Source: Epibacterium sp. Ofav1-8 (GTDB lineage Bacteria > Pseudomonadota > Alphaproteobacteria > Rhodobacterales > Rhodobacteraceae). From it: 64,000 bases of DNA. Every line of letters begins with the position of its first letter. Positions within the stretch are counted from its first letter, which is position 1. The translations under genes and the position numbers were made by a program. Shown piece after piece: positions 9,772-19,095 of this stretch. Below the pieces are notes generated by a model. The model saw only the letters and a program-made list of their open reading frames with translations, did no database searches and was not told the DNA's origin. Where the stretch lies: positions 180,957 through 244,956 of the forward strand of contig NZ_JAKRFD010000009.1 of assembly GCF_022348185.1 (NCBI RefSeq), in the 5' to 3' direction.

Positions 9772-10505
9772 CAGCAACTGTCAGGCAGATGTGGCGGCAC
9801 CCGATCAAGGGGATCGGGGCCGAACCACTGACAGAGGTCCGCTTGGAAACAGGCGGGCCTATGCCTTTGGATCGGGCCTGGGCGGTGCTGACCGGCACAT
9901 CCGAGGATACCGGCACGTGGCAGCCCTGCCGGAACTTTGCCCGTGGCTGTTTCGGCCCCGAGCTGATGGCGATCACCTCCGAATCCCACGGCGATCAGAT
10001 CACTCTGCGCCATCCCAAACAGGGCGAGATCACCCTTGATCCGGCCACCGATGGTGCGCGGCTTCTGGACTGGCTGTTGCCGATCTACCCGGCCGAACGC
10101 CCCCAGCCCCACAGCCTGATCAAGGCCCCTGCGGGCGGCATGGCGGATGCGAAATTCTCTGCCGTCTCGATCCTGTCGCTGACCTCGCTAAAGGCGCTGG
10201 GTGATGCCTTGGAACAAGACCTCGACCCGCGCCGCTTTCGCGGCAATCTCTGGATCGACGGCACCGCCCCTTTTGAAGAGTTCGACTGGGTGGGACGGGA
10301 GCTGAAAATCGGCTCCACCCGGCTGGAAGTGGTGGATCGCATCACCCGCTGCCGCGCCACCGAGACCAACCCCGAAAGCGGCGAACGCGATGCCAACACG
10401 CTGAAGGCACTGCGCGCGCATTGGGGCCACACCGATTTTGGCATCCGCGCCAAAGTCCTGAGCGGTGGCAACATCGCGCTCTCCGACTGCCTAGAGGTTC
10501 TGTGA
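9768..10505 (+). CDS. MOSC-domain protein
   Basis: 245-residue protein with an N-terminal MOSC beta-barrel segment (VRQMWRHPIKGIGAEPL) and a MOSC core containing CRATETNPESGERD with the conserved cysteine expected to handle sulfur or the molybdenum cofactor. Such proteins are linked to Moco-dependent reduction of N-hydroxylated compounds, but no specific substrate can be read here. It is translationally coupled on both sides: ATGA overlap with yidC and TGATG overlap with yihA, so it belongs to the yidC operon. Confidence 0.85.
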   Translation: MTATVRQMWRHPIKGIGAEPLTEVRLETGGPMPLDRAWAVLTGTSEDTGTWQPCRNFARGCFGPELMAITSESHGDQITLRHPKQGEITLDPATDGARLLDWLLPIYPAERPQPHSLIKAPAGGMADAKFSAVSILSLTSLKALGDALEQDLDPRRFRGNLWIDGTAPFEEFDWVGRELKIGSTRLEVVDRITRCRATETNPESGERDANTLKALRAHWGHTDFGIRAKVLSGGNIALSDCLEVL

Positions 10506-11155
10506 TGCAGCTTCCCTTCCCCCTCGCCGAAGCCCCCGACGAGATCGCCGCAGAAACCGGGCGCAAGCTCTTTGCCGGCCAGTCCGAGTTCCTCAAGGGC
10601 GTGGTGGCCATGTCCGGCCTGCCCCCCGCGGATCGGATCGAGGTCTGCTTTGCCGGGCGTTCGAACGTTGGGAAATCCTCGCTGATCAACGCGCTCACGG
10701 GCACCAAGGGGCTGGCACGCGCCTCAAACACGCCGGGGCGCACGCAGGAGATCAACTTCTTCACCCAGGGGCCCGAGCTCTATCTCGTTGACCTGCCCGG
10801 CTATGGCTACGCCAATGCGCCGCTGGCGGTGGTGGAGAAATGGCAGCGCCTGCTGAAACAGTATCTCTCCGGTCGCCAGACCCTGCGCCGCGCCTTTGTG
10901 CTGATCGACACCCGTCACGGTGTCAAAAAGGTCGACGAGGAGATCATGAAGCTTCTGGATACCTCTGCCGTGACCTTTCAGGTGGTGATGACCAAGGCCG
11001 ACAAGGTGAAGGAGAAAGACCGCGCCAAGATCCTCGATCAGGTGCGCGAGGCGCTCTCCAAACACCCCGCCGCCTATCCCGAGATCGTGCTGACCTCCTC
11101 GGAAAAAGGTGACGGCATCGCCACCCTGCGCTCCATCATCGCGCATCTGGACTAA
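10505..11155 (+). CDS. yihA: ribosome biogenesis GTPase YihA/EngB
   Basis: Small essential GTPase acting in large-subunit assembly. The 216-residue protein shows G1 GRSNVGKS (51-58), the T-rich switch region around SNTPGRTQEINFF, G3 DLPG (96-99) and G4 TKAD (162-165). ATG 10505 overlaps the MOSC stop (TGATG). The next, small membrane-protein gene may begin inside its 3' end. The order yidC-MOSC-yihA is characteristic of Rhodobacteraceae. Confidence 0.94.
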   Translation: MQLPFPLAEAPDEIAAETGRKLFAGQSEFLKGVVAMSGLPPADRIEVCFAGRSNVGKSSLINALTGTKGLARASNTPGRTQEINFFTQGPELYLVDLPGYGYANAPLAVVEKWQRLLKQYLSGRQTLRRAFVLIDTRHGVKKVDEEIMKLLDTSAVTFQVVMTKADKVKEKDRAKILDQVREALSKHPAAYPEIVLTSSEKGDGIATLRSIIAHLD

Positions 11156-11522
11156 GCCCCTGCGCCGCCTTGTGCCATATCTGGGCCTGCTGGCCATCCT
11201 GATCGCCGGGTTGATCCCGGCGGGCTGGATGCCTGTGACCGCCCAAGGGGGCAAGGTGCTGCTGGTGCTTTGTACCGGCGACGGGCCGCAAGAGATGTGG
11301 GTCGAGCTTGGCGATGACGCGCCCGCCCACGAGGAGGACGAAAGCGCCAGCCGCAATTGTCCCCTCGCCGCCCAGCCACAGCTGGCGGCCCATACAGCCA
11401 CGCAACTGCCCCTGCCCCTGATGGGGCCGGAGCGGGACCTGTGGTTCCGCGCCCCTTTCACTCATCACACCGCCGGGTTTCACTGGCGCTATGATGCCCG
11501 CGGCCCGCCCGCTCTCTCCTGA
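11109..11522 (+). CDS. DUF2946-like small membrane protein
   Basis: Small protein with one hydrophobic segment (VPYLGLLAILIAGLIPAGWM), a following LVLCTGDG motif, an acidic stretch, and a His-containing C-terminus (FTHHTAGFHW). This matches the DUF2946 pattern often seen beside copper or iron/heme genes. The start is uncertain: GTG 11109 gives 137 residues and a 47-bp overlap with yihA, but GTG 11172 begins right at the hydrophobic segment. The PepSY protein follows 68 bp downstream, so the pair probably acts together in the envelope; the function is unproven. Confidence 0.65.
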   Translation: MTASPPCAPSSRIWTKPLRRLVPYLGLLAILIAGLIPAGWMPVTAQGGKVLLVLCTGDGPQEMWVELGDDAPAHEEDESASRNCPLAAQPQLAAHTATQLPLPLMGPERDLWFRAPFTHHTAGFHWRYDARGPPALS

Positions 11523-11590
11523 TCCTTCGCAAAATCACCCTGATTACACCGCGCTTTGTCGCGGCTTTACTGGTATGGAGAACTCCCACA

Positions 11591-13003
11591 ATGGCACTCA
11601 GCCAAACCGCTGGCGCGGATAGCCGTCCCGCCACCCCGAATCTGTCGCAAAAATTCTATTTCGCCGCATGGCGCTGGCATTTCTATGCGGGCCTCTACGT
11701 GATCCCCTTCCTCATCATGCTGGCGCTCACCGGCCTTGCGATGATGTATATCTCGGTCTTCGATGGGCGTGACGGCGAGTATGTCGCCGTGCCTGTCGGC
11801 GAGACCGTGCAGCCCATCGAAGTCCAGACCCAAGCGGCCGTGGATGCCATTCCCGGCGCAACGCGTGTTGAATGGATCGGCCCCAAGGCCGCAGATCGCG
11901 CCGCCGTGGTGCGCGTCGCCACCGAGGGCGGCATGCGCATGGTCGCCGTTGATCCCTACACCGCCGAGGTTGTGGAGACATGGGACCGCCGCGCGGGCTG
12001 GTATGACTTCCTCTCCGACATTCACGGCACATTGCTGATCGGCGACACCGGCGATCGCTTCATCGAGATCGCCGCAGGTCTCGCCATCGTTCTGGTACTG
12101 ACCGGGCTTTATCTGTGGTGGCCCCGCGGCGACTGGACCTCTGCCTTTGTGCCGCGCCTGCGCGCCAAAGGCCGCGCTCTGTGGAAAAGCCTTCATGCGG
12201 TGATCGGCGTCTATATCTCGCTTATCTTGGTGGTGTTTCTGGTGTCCGGCCTGTCCTGGGCCGGGATCTGGGGCGAGCGCTTTGTACAGGCATGGTCCAC
12301 CTTCCCGGCGCAGAAATGGGAGGCCGTACCGCTCTCGGACAGCACCCACGCCGACCATATGAACCATGGCGCCATGAAGGACACGCCTTGGGCGCTGGAG
12401 CAGACCCCGATGCCCGAATCCGGCTCTGACGCCGGGATCACGGGCCTGCCCGACGGCAGTGCTGTGACCGGTGACAGCATCTACGCGCTGGCGCGCACGC
12501 TGGGCTACGAGGGTCGTTTTCGCATTGTGTTTCCCGGTAATGACACCGGCGTCTACACGATCAACCAGGACAGCATGAGCAACGACAGCGCCTGCCCGAC
12601 GTGCGACCGCACCGTCCATGTCGATCAGTTCACCGGCAAGATCCTCGCCGATGTGAGATTCTCCGACTACTCGCTGGCCGGAAAGTCCATGGCGGTGGGT
12701 ATTGCCTTTCACGAGGGCGACATGGGGCTTTGGAACATCGTGCTGAACACGGTGTTCTGCCTCTCGGTGATCTTCGTCTGTGTGTCGGGCGTGGTGATGT
12801 GGCTCAAACGGCGCCCCTCGCGCGCAGGCCGTCTTGCCGCGCCGCCAGTGCCGCAGGATCTGCCGTTCTGGAAAGGCGCCGTACTGATCGGGCTCTTTGC
12901 CTCATTGGCCTTCCCGCTGGTGGGTCTGACGCTCTTGGCGGTGCTGGCACTGGATGTGCTGATCCTGTCGAACCTGCCCCGCCTCAAACGCGTGGTCAGC
13001 TGA
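11591..13003 (+). CDS. PepSY-associated transmembrane protein (PepSY_TM family)
   Basis: 470-residue inner-membrane protein. The first helix pair begins near WRWHFYAGLYVIPFLIMLALTG, then a periplasmic PepSY-type segment, helices at about 155-175 and 205-225, a second periplasmic loop, and C-terminal helices. Members are related to iron-reductase-like PiuB proteins and cluster with TonB or metal genes. A HADHMNHGAM stretch near residue 255 is a plausible metal-binding site. The clear start context is a GGAG-type RBS before ATG 11591. Likely cotranscribed with the DUF2946 gene. Confidence 0.85.
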   Translation: MALSQTAGADSRPATPNLSQKFYFAAWRWHFYAGLYVIPFLIMLALTGLAMMYISVFDGRDGEYVAVPVGETVQPIEVQTQAAVDAIPGATRVEWIGPKAADRAAVVRVATEGGMRMVAVDPYTAEVVETWDRRAGWYDFLSDIHGTLLIGDTGDRFIEIAAGLAIVLVLTGLYLWWPRGDWTSAFVPRLRAKGRALWKSLHAVIGVYISLILVVFLVSGLSWAGIWGERFVQAWSTFPAQKWEAVPLSDSTHADHMNHGAMKDTPWALEQTPMPESGSDAGITGLPDGSAVTGDSIYALARTLGYEGRFRIVFPGNDTGVYTINQDSMSNDSACPTCDRTVHVDQFTGKILADVRFSDYSLAGKSMAVGIAFHEGDMGLWNIVLNTVFCLSVIFVCVSGVVMWLKRRPSRAGRLAAPPVPQDLPFWKGAVLIGLFASLAFPLVGLTLLAVLALDVLILSNLPRLKRVVS

Positions 13004-13008
13004 CCCTC

Positions 13009-13036
13009 GGCCCGGCTTTGCGCGCAAGGCCGGGCC
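13009..13036. terminator. hairpin between convergent PepSY and SDR genes
   Basis: GGCCCGGC (13009-13016) pairs with GCCGGGCC (13029-13036) immediately after the PepSY stop and before the SDR stop. There is no clear T-tract, so it is either a weak bidirectional terminator or an mRNA end-stabilising hairpin. Confidence 0.5.
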
Positions 13037-13049
13037 AATCCCGCTCCGC

Positions 13050-13781
13050 TCAGACGTGTTGCGCGCCGTTCACCTCGATCTCGGTGCCGGAAATATAGCT
13101 GCTCTGTTCGGAGCACAGGAAATAGATCGCATCCGCCACCTCAGAGGGCTGGCCCAATCTGCGCAGCGGCAGTTTTTCCACGATCTTGTCGGTGCCGGGG
13201 CTGAGGATCGAGGTCTCCACCTCGCCGGGTGCGATCGCATTGACCCGCACGCCCATCGGCCCGAAGTCATGCGCCATCTCGCGCGTCAGCGCCGCCAGCG
13301 CCGCCTTGGAGGTCGCATAGGCCGCGCCCGCAAAAGGATGCACCCGGCTGCCCGCGATCGAGGTCACATTGACCACCGCGCCCTTGGCGGCCGCCAGTTC
13401 CTCCCGCAAACCGCGCGCCAGCACCACCGAGGCAAAGAAGTTGACGTGAAACACCTTGGCCCAGTCCATCAAATCGGTGTTGAGCGTGCTCAGGCGTTCG
13501 CCATCGGGTCCCTTGGGCGAAATCCCGGCGTTGTTCACCAGCGCATCCAGCTTGCCATCCTCCAGCCGCTCCTGAATGACACCAACCGCGTTGATGGTGT
13601 CCGAAGGGTCCGACAGATCCAGCTGCACATGGTTTTCCTCGCCCCCACCCCAGGGACACTCCTTGGGGAAAGGTTGGCGCGAACAGGTGATCACCCGCCA
13701 GCCCTCGGCATTGAACCGGCGCACGGTAGCATGGCCGATGCCCCGGCTGGCGCCGGTCAGAAGCAGGGTTTTGCGACGCAT
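13050..13781 (-). CDS. SDR-family oxidoreductase
   Basis: 243-residue classical short-chain dehydrogenase. It shows the cofactor motif TGASRGIG (9-16), NNAG (83-86), and catalytic S141, Y155 and K159 (YATSK). The residues after beta-strand 2 (CSRQ) suggest possible NADP(H) preference. The C-terminus ends GTEIEVNGAQHV, as is usual for FabG-like enzymes with a final glycine-rich NG turn. Substrate unknown. ATG 13781 was chosen because it is followed directly by the Rossmann strand; the upstream open frame is not conserved-looking. Confidence 0.88.
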   Translation of the reverse strand: MRRKTLLLTGASRGIGHATVRRFNAEGWRVITCSRQPFPKECPWGGGEENHVQLDLSDPSDTINAVGVIQERLEDGKLDALVNNAGISPKGPDGERLSTLNTDLMDWAKVFHVNFFASVVLARGLREELAAAKGAVVNVTSIAGSRVHPFAGAAYATSKAALAALTREMAHDFGPMGVRVNAIAPGEVETSILSPGTDKIVEKLPLRRLGQPSEVADAIYFLCSEQSSYISGTEIEVNGAQHV

Positions 13782-13956
13782 GGAATGTCCTCTCGCGGGC
13801 TGATGCTGCACCCGCAACAGTAGCACCGGCAACGGCATCTGCAATGGGACGCGGGGCCCCCGACCCAGATCCTCCCTTGGCAGGGGCACCGGAAATGCGT
13901 AACACCCTTGTGACACCCCGCGCCCGCGCCCCGGGCCGCCTCAGGACCTGACAGCG

Positions 13957-14817
13957 ATGAAGACCAGAGACATGAACCGCGACTGGATTGCCACTGCCGA
14001 AACCCTCTCGAGCGCCCTGCCCTATCTGCAGCGCTATGACGACGCCATCGTGGTCATCAAGCTCGGCGGTCACGCCATGGGCAGCGACGAGGGCATGGAA
14101 AGCTTTGCCCGCGATGTGGTGCTCTTGCGCCAGGTCGGCGTCAACCCGGTGATCGTGCATGGCGGCGGGCCGATGATCAACTCGCTGCTCGACAAATTGC
14201 AGATCCAATCCGAGTTCGTGAACGGCAAACGCGTGACCGACACCGCCACCATGGAAGTGGTGGAGATGGTGCTCTCCGGCATGGTCAACAAACGCATCGT
14301 GCAGGCGATCAACGCTCAGGGCGGCAAGGGGATTGGCCTCTCGGGCAAGGACGCCAATCTCATCACCTGCGAGATGACCGACCCGGCGCTTGGTTTTGTT
14401 GGCACCCCGTCCGAGGTCAACGCCGACATGCTGCGGAACCTCTTTGAAAAGGAATTCATCCCCGTGATCGCCCCCATCGGTGCGGGCCGCGCGGGCGAGA
14501 CGTTTAACATCAACGGCGACACCGCCGCCGGTGCCGTCGCCGCCGCGCTCAAGGCCGACCGGCTGTTGCTGCTGACCGATGTGGCGGGTGTCAAAAATGC
14601 CGAGGGCGTGGTGGTTACCGAACTCAAGGCCACCGATGTTGAGGCGATGACCGCCGCAGGCGTGATCGCCGGCGGCATGATCCCCAAGACCGAGACGGCG
14701 CTGGCCGCCGTGCGCGGCGGTGTCCGCGCCTGTACCATCGTCGATGGCCGCGTGCCCAACGCGGTGTTGCTGGAGCTGTTCACCGACCACGGCGCGGGCT
14801 CGATGATCCGCGACTGA
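13957..14817 (+). CDS. argB: acetylglutamate kinase
   Basis: Second step of arginine biosynthesis: phosphorylation of N-acetylglutamate with ATP in the cytoplasm. The 286-residue protein has the amino-acid-kinase hallmarks [11 protein letters not shown] near residue 30, VHGGGPMI near 67-74 and the C-terminal [11 protein letters not shown]. An alternative ATG five codons downstream (13972, MNRDW) would also fit. It stands apart from other arginine genes. The 175 bp upstream show no recognisable operator. Confidence 0.95.
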   Translation: MKTRDMNRDWIATAETLSSALPYLQRYDDAIVVIKLGGHAMGSDEGMESFARDVVLLRQVGVNPVIVHGGGPMINSLLDKLQIQSEFVNGKRVTDTATMEVVEMVLSGMVNKRIVQAINAQGGKGIGLSGKDANLITCEMTDPALGFVGTPSEVNADMLRNLFEKEFIPVIAPIGAGRAGETFNINGDTAAGAVAAALKADRLLLLTDVAGVKNAEGVVVTELKATDVEAMTAAGVIAGGMIPKTETALAAVRGGVRACTIVDGRVPNAVLLELFTDHGAGSMIRD

Positions 14818-14899
14818 TTCGCCTGGGAGCGTCCGCAGCGGCCTGCCGTATGTCGCCGACGGGCTTGCCCGGCGCACGGTTCGCGGCTTCTCTGGGGAC

Positions 14900-15601
14900 A
14901 TGACGCTTCCGACCCCGACCCCGACCCCGACCCGTTCAAAGCGGATCTATGAACAGCTTGCCAGCGACCTGCGCCCACTGGGCCTGATGATCTATGGCGG
15001 TGTTCACCCGCACCGTGTGCCTGTGCCCCAGCTTGAGACGGGCACGCTGATCCTGATCGGCACCGCTCCAGACTTCTGGACCTGCCTCACCGCAGCGCCA
15101 GAGGGCCAGGACGGCACGCCCGATCCGGTTGATAGCTATTCGCGTCGGACCATCGGGGCTCTGGCGGATCGCTATCGCGCGGTGGCGTATTATCCCTTTG
15201 GCGGTCCGCCCTATACCCCGTTTGTGGCCTGGGCACTGGCCTCGGGGCGCGCTTTCACATCCCCGTCGCAGATGCTGGTGCATGATGAGGTCGGCATGCT
15301 GATTTCCTACCGCGGAGCACTGCATTTTGATAAGATACTCGACATCCCCGCGCCTGCGCGCACAACGTCCCCCTGTGTGGACTGCGCGGATCGCCCCTGT
15401 CTTTCCGCCTGCCCGGTACACGCACTGGTTGACGGCGGCCCCTACAAACTGGCAGCCTGTCACGATCACCTGGACACACCGCAGGGAACGGAGTGCATGG
15501 CATCGGGCTGTATCGCGCGCCGGGCCTGCCCGCTCAGTGACGGTGCCGGGCGCCCGCCTGCGCAGACTGCCCACCACATGAGGTATTTTCACCACCCATG
15601 A
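14900..15601 (+). CDS. ferredoxin-type 4Fe-4S protein resembling the C-terminal part of QueG
   Basis: 233-residue protein with eight cysteines in a two-cluster ferredoxin pattern: C159-x2-C162-x4-C167-x3-C171 and C187, C199, C204, C210. The layout and flanking residues resemble epoxyqueuosine reductase-like ferredoxins, but the cobalamin-binding part of QueG is not evident, so it is probably not QueG itself. The N-terminus contains four Thr-Pro units encoded by a hexanucleotide repeat. Its stop overlaps the next gene's start (ATGA), implying coupling. Confidence 0.75.
   Translation: MTLPTPTPTPTRSKRIYEQLASDLRPLGLMIYGGVHPHRVPVPQLETGTLILIGTAPDFWTCLTAAPEGQDGTPDPVDSYSRRTIGALADRYRAVAYYPFGGPPYTPFVAWALASGRAFTSPSQMLVHDEVGMLISYRGALHFDKILDIPAPARTTSPCVDCADRPCLSACPVHALVDGGPYKLAACHDHLDTPQGTECMASGCIARRACPLSDGAGRPPAQTAHHMRYFHHP
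14908..14934 (+). repeat. hexanucleotide tandem repeat at the 5' end of the Fe-S protein gene
   Basis: About four copies of CCGACC encode a Thr-Pro run at residues 4-11. A hexamer change would keep the frame and only lengthen or shorten the N-terminal tail. Confidence 0.7.
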
Positions 15602-16095
15602 CCTGTACCCTGTTTCTGACCCGCCACGCCAAATCCGCCTGGAACACCGACGCCCCAAGCGATCACGCCCGCCCGCTCAACAAACGCGGTCGCCGCTCTG
15701 CGGGCGCCCTGGGGAACTGGCTGCGCGACCAGGCGCTGCAGCCGGCCCAGGTTCTGTCCTCCTCGGCGCAACGCACCCGCGAAACCTACGAGTTGATGGA
15801 GCTGGCCGCCCCGGCGACCTTTACCGAACGCCTGTATCACGCCACGCCAGAGATCCTCTATGATGTGCTGCGCGAGGCAACGCAGCCGCAGGTGCTGCTG
15901 CTCGGTCACAACCCCGGGCTGATGGAATTTGCCCATGAGATCGTGAAACACCCCCCGCCCCACTCGCGCTTTGACGACTACCCGACCGGCGCCACGCTGA
16001 TGGTCGAGTTCGACATTGCGCATTGGGCCGAGATGCAGCCTGCCAGCGGCAAGGTGATCGACTTCGTGGTCCCGCGCGAACTGCTGGGGGAGTGA
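15598..16095 (+). CDS. SixA-type histidine phosphatase
   Basis: 165-residue phosphohistidine-type phosphatase of the histidine phosphatase superfamily. The catalytic RH motif is at 9-10 (LTRHAKSAW) and the second histidine at 104 (LLGHNPGL). The size and RHAKS motif match the SixA subfamily, whose E. coli member acts on phosphorylated histidine domains; the partner here is unknown. The gene starts within the stop of the preceding Fe-S gene (ATGA overlap). Confidence 0.85.
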   Translation: MTCTLFLTRHAKSAWNTDAPSDHARPLNKRGRRSAGALGNWLRDQALQPAQVLSSSAQRTRETYELMELAAPATFTERLYHATPEILYDVLREATQPQVLLLGHNPGLMEFAHEIVKHPPPHSRFDDYPTGATLMVEFDIAHWAEMQPASGKVIDFVVPRELLGE

Positions 16096-16319
16096 GCCTC
16101 GGCAAAGGCAGGAGGGTGTACTTGCACATCGACAGACACTGCGCTACCACCCTCCCACCGACACAGGAGATTTGATGTCCCGTTGATGCCGGCGCATGGG
16201 CGCCAGTGCCGCAAGATACAAAACGCAAAGGTGGCCGTCGGAGCCGCCGCTTTTGACTTGCGCAATCCATCTATCAAATCTGCCGCTGAAAGGCGGCCCT
16301 CTACGGGATATTCCTGACC

Positions 16320-16745
16320 ATGATCAGACCCTATTCTCCGTCGGACAAGCCGACGGTTCTCCACATCTGGCGCGAGGCCAACGCCATCGCGCATCCCTTC
16401 CTGAGCGAAGCCCTGGTCGCACAGGCCGAAACCATGATCCGTGACCAGTTTCTGGATCTCGCGGAAACCTGGATGATTGACGCAGATGACACGCCCGCAG
16501 GCTTTATCGCCCTCCTTGGCAATGAGGTCGGCGGCCTTTTTGTGCTGCCTGCGCATCAGGGCAAGGGCTACGGACGCGCGCTGCTGGATCACGCGCTGCA
16601 CACCCGCGCGGAACTGGAACTCTGTGTCTTTGCCGCCAACCACCAGGCACGCGGTTTCTACAAGGCCTATGGTTTTCTGGCCGGGGAAGAACGGCTCAAC
16701 GCCTTCTTCGATCAACCTGAAATCGTGATGCATCTTTCACGCTAA
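16320..16745 (+). CDS. GNAT-family N-acetyltransferase
   Basis: 141-residue acetyl-CoA-dependent acyltransferase. The acetyl-CoA-binding motif is seen as VLPAHQGKGYGRALLDHAL near residues 75-93 (R/Q-x-x-G-x-G/A), followed by the C-terminal NHQARGFYKAYGF segment. It resembles YiaC/PhnO-like small acetyltransferases, but the substrate cannot be inferred. Start ATG 16320 follows a 224-bp gap with no gene. The gene converges on the bzt operon. Confidence 0.85.
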   Translation: MIRPYSPSDKPTVLHIWREANAIAHPFLSEALVAQAETMIRDQFLDLAETWMIDADDTPAGFIALLGNEVGGLFVLPAHQGKGYGRALLDHALHTRAELELCVFAANHQARGFYKAYGFLAGEERLNAFFDQPEIVMHLSR

Positions 16746-16850
16746 CAACACGCAAACGGGCGGGGGGCGCTCCCGCCCGTCTCCATCCCATTGAAATGCG
16801 ATATCGCCCGTTGGGCCGGGCGCGCCGCTGACGCGGCGCGATCCCGCTCT

Positions 16851-16918
16851 GCCTTCAGCTTTTTGCAAATATCTCGGGGGTCGGGCCCGCAGGGCCCAAA
16901 AGGGGGCAGCGCCCCCTC
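16851..16918 (-). repeat. dispersed intergenic hairpin element, copy 1
   Basis: On the minus strand it reads a GGGGGCGCTGCCCCC hairpin, a spacer with a second GGGCCC-type hairpin, then CCCCGAGATATTT and an A-rich tail. Related copies occur at 26313-26350, 29195-29260 and 63625-63674. It is a REP-like intergenic element outside coding regions. Confidence 0.55.
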
Positions 16919-16936
16919 ACACCCCATAAACAAGCG

Positions 16937-16963
16937 AAAAGGCCGGGCATCGCCCGGCCTTTT
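16937..16963 (-). terminator. rho-independent terminator of the bzt operon
   Basis: GGCCGGGC (16941-16948) pairs with GCCCGGCC (16952-16959) around a 3-nt loop, with A runs on the left that give a U-tract on the minus-strand transcript. T residues on the right suggest it may also stop the convergent GNAT transcript. Confidence 0.85.
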
Positions 16964-16982
16964 CTCAATTTGACAACAGGTC

Positions 16983-17774
16983 TCAGTGACCGAGGATCTG
17001 GCTGAGGAACAGCTTGGTGCGTTCGCTCTGCGGGTTGTTGAAGAACTCTTCCGGCTCGTTTTGCTCCACGATCTGACCGGCATCCATAAAGATCACCCGG
17101 TTCGCCACCTGACGGGCAAAGCCCATCTCGTGCGTCACGCAGAGCATGGTCATGCCTTCTTCGGCCAGCTCGATCATGGTGTCGAGCACCTCCTTGATCA
17201 TCTCCGGATCCAGCGCCGAGGTCGGCTCGTCAAACAGCATGATCCGCGGCATCATGCACAAGCTTCGTGCGATCGCCACCCGCTGCTGCTGACCACCGGA
17301 CAGCTGGCCGGGGTATTTGTCGGCCTGCTCGGGGATCTTCACCTTTTCCAGGAAATGCATCGCGCGCTCTTCGGCCTCTTTCTTGGGCGTCTTGCGCACC
17401 CAGATCGGGGCCAGCGTGCAGTTTTCCAGAATGGTCAGATGCGGGAACAGGTTGAAGTGCTGGAACACCATGCCAACCTCGGAGCGGATCTTGTCGATGT
17501 TCTTCAGATCATTCGACAATTCCGTGCCATCCACCAGGATCTTGCCCGCCTGATGCTCTTCGAGCGCATTGAGGCAGCGGATCAGGGTGGATTTGCCGGA
17601 GCCCGAAGGCCCCGCGATGACGATACGTTCGCCTTGGTTCACCGTCAGGTTGATGTCGCGCAGCACGTGAAACGCGCCGTACCACTTGTTCATATCGGTG
17701 ATCTGGATGGCGACCTCATCCGAGACTTTCATCTTGGAGCGGTCGATTTCTCGGTCGAGAGCAAGTTCAGACAT
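16983..17774 (-). CDS. bztD: ABC transporter ATPase for glutamate/glutamine/aspartate/asparagine (BztD/AapP)
   Basis: Cytoplasmic ATPase of a polar amino acid uptake system. The 263-residue protein has Walker [10 protein letters not shown] (55-63), Q-loop FQHFNLFPH, signature LSGGQ (157-161), Walker B IMLFDEP (177-183) and the H-loop THEMGFAR. The gene order binding protein, two permeases, ATPase matches bztABCD of Rhodobacter capsulatus and aapJQMP of rhizobia. It is the last gene, 12 bp after bztC, and is followed by a strong terminator. Confidence 0.94.
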   Translation of the reverse strand: MSELALDREIDRSKMKVSDEVAIQITDMNKWYGAFHVLRDINLTVNQGERIVIAGPSGSGKSTLIRCLNALEEHQAGKILVDGTELSNDLKNIDKIRSEVGMVFQHFNLFPHLTILENCTLAPIWVRKTPKKEAEERAMHFLEKVKIPEQADKYPGQLSGGQQQRVAIARSLCMMPRIMLFDEPTSALDPEMIKEVLDTMIELAEEGMTMLCVTHEMGFARQVANRVIFMDAGQIVEQNEPEEFFNNPQSERTKLFLSQILGH

Positions 17775-17786
17775 ATGTTGAACTCC

Positions 17787-19094
17787 TTAACGGTGGCCAG
17801 TCTGGAGTTTGCGCTCCAGATACATGGAATAGCGGGACATGCCGAAGCAAAAGACGAAGAACAGCAGCGCGATGAAGCCGTAAAGCTCCCACACAAGACC
17901 ATTCCAGTCCGCGTCAGCACGGATGGCGTTTGTCAGGTTCAGCGGGTCAAACAAACCGATGACCGACACAAGGGTGGTGTCCTTGAAAACGCCGATGAAG
18001 GTGGAGACGATGCCCGGAATGGAGATCTTCAACGCCTGCGGCATGATGATCAGCCGCTGCGCCTGCCAGTAGTTTAGGCCCAGACTGTCGGCTCCCTCGT
18101 ACTGACCTTTTGGCAGCGCCGCGAGACCGCCCCGGATCACCTCAGCCATATAGGCGGAAGCGAAGAGCGTCACCATGATGAAGACCCGCATGATGATGTC
18201 AAAGTTGGTCCCCGGCGGCATGAAGATGTTCAGAAGCGTCGAGGCCACGAACAACAGCGTGATCAGCGGCACGCCGCGGATGAACTCGATAAAGCCCACG
18301 CAGAGCGTCTTCACGATCAAGAGGTCCGACTGACGCCCCAGCGCCAGCACGATCCCGATCGGCAAGGACAGGCCAATGGCCACAACACCGATCGTGATCG
18401 ACAGCATGAAGCCCCCGAACTGACGCGACTCCACCGGCTCCAGTGCCAGCGGGATCACCGCTGCCAGGGCAGACGAGAACAGCGATGCCAGAAACAGCCA
18501 CCAAACCAACGCCACGACCACCGAGGCGATCATCGCGATGAGCTCCGAGGTCTTCTCTGCCAGCATCTTGAAGATGGCATAGGCAATCACAAAACCAAGC
18601 GCGACGGCCACCGGCGTCCAGATCGTGCCCCCCCACAACAACCAGGGCATCACGAACGGGTAGATGGCGGTGAAGTAGATCAGCTTTGCCGGCACCTTAT
18701 CGGAGAACAATACCGGCGCCAGCGCCACCCCGAGTAGCAGGAAGTCCAGCACAGGTCGCCACTGCAACTCGCGCGGGTAGAACCCGAACAACAGCTGGTT
18801 CCAGCGTTCGGAGATCACCCCCCAACACGCACCGGCATTATGTCCGTGCCGGCCCAGTTCCTCAAAGATCGATCGGCATTCGGTCAGCGAGGTGGCAGAC
18901 CAAGTGGGCACGACAGCCCAGCCCAGCAGCCCCATAAGCACCCGAATGATGAAGTAGAGCGAGGCAATGGTCAGCACCGAGTTGAGCCAACCGGAAAACA
19001 GATTGGCCCGGATCCAGCCAACCACCCCGACTTCGCTGGCCGGCGGATCTTTCGGCGGAAGCATTTCCCTGCGAACGAACGAAATGTCACTCAT
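17787..19094 (-). CDS. bztC: amino acid ABC transporter permease BztC/AapM
   Basis: 435-residue inner-membrane permease of the His/Glu/Gln/Arg/opine family. It has several transmembrane helices, an N-terminal region longer than in typical permeases of the family, as known for BztC/AapM, and the ATPase-contact EAA loop around AALPKGQYEGADSLGLNYWQ in the C-terminal half. It pairs with BztB to form the channel. It begins 1 bp after the bztB stop and lies within the bztABCD operon. Confidence 0.92.
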   Translation of the reverse strand: MSDISFVRREMLPPKDPPASEVGVVGWIRANLFSGWLNSVLTIASLYFIIRVLMGLLGWAVVPTWSATSLTECRSIFEELGRHGHNAGACWGVISERWNQLLFGFYPRELQWRPVLDFLLLGVALAPVLFSDKVPAKLIYFTAIYPFVMPWLLWGGTIWTPVAVALGFVIAYAIFKMLAEKTSELIAMIASVVVALVWWLFLASLFSSALAAVIPLALEPVESRQFGGFMLSITIGVVAIGLSLPIGIVLALGRQSDLLIVKTLCVGFIEFIRGVPLITLLFVASTLLNIFMPPGTNFDIIMRVFIMVTLFASAYMAEVIRGGLAALPKGQYEGADSLGLNYWQAQRLIIMPQALKISIPGIVSTFIGVFKDTTLVSVIGLFDPLNLTNAIRADADWNGLVWELYGFIALLFFVFCFGMSRYSMYLERKLQTGHR

Positions 19095-19095
19095 C

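Noticed and set aside
12211..12480. Antisense frames in the PepSY gene
   Set aside because: Shadow frames without start signals or domain content.
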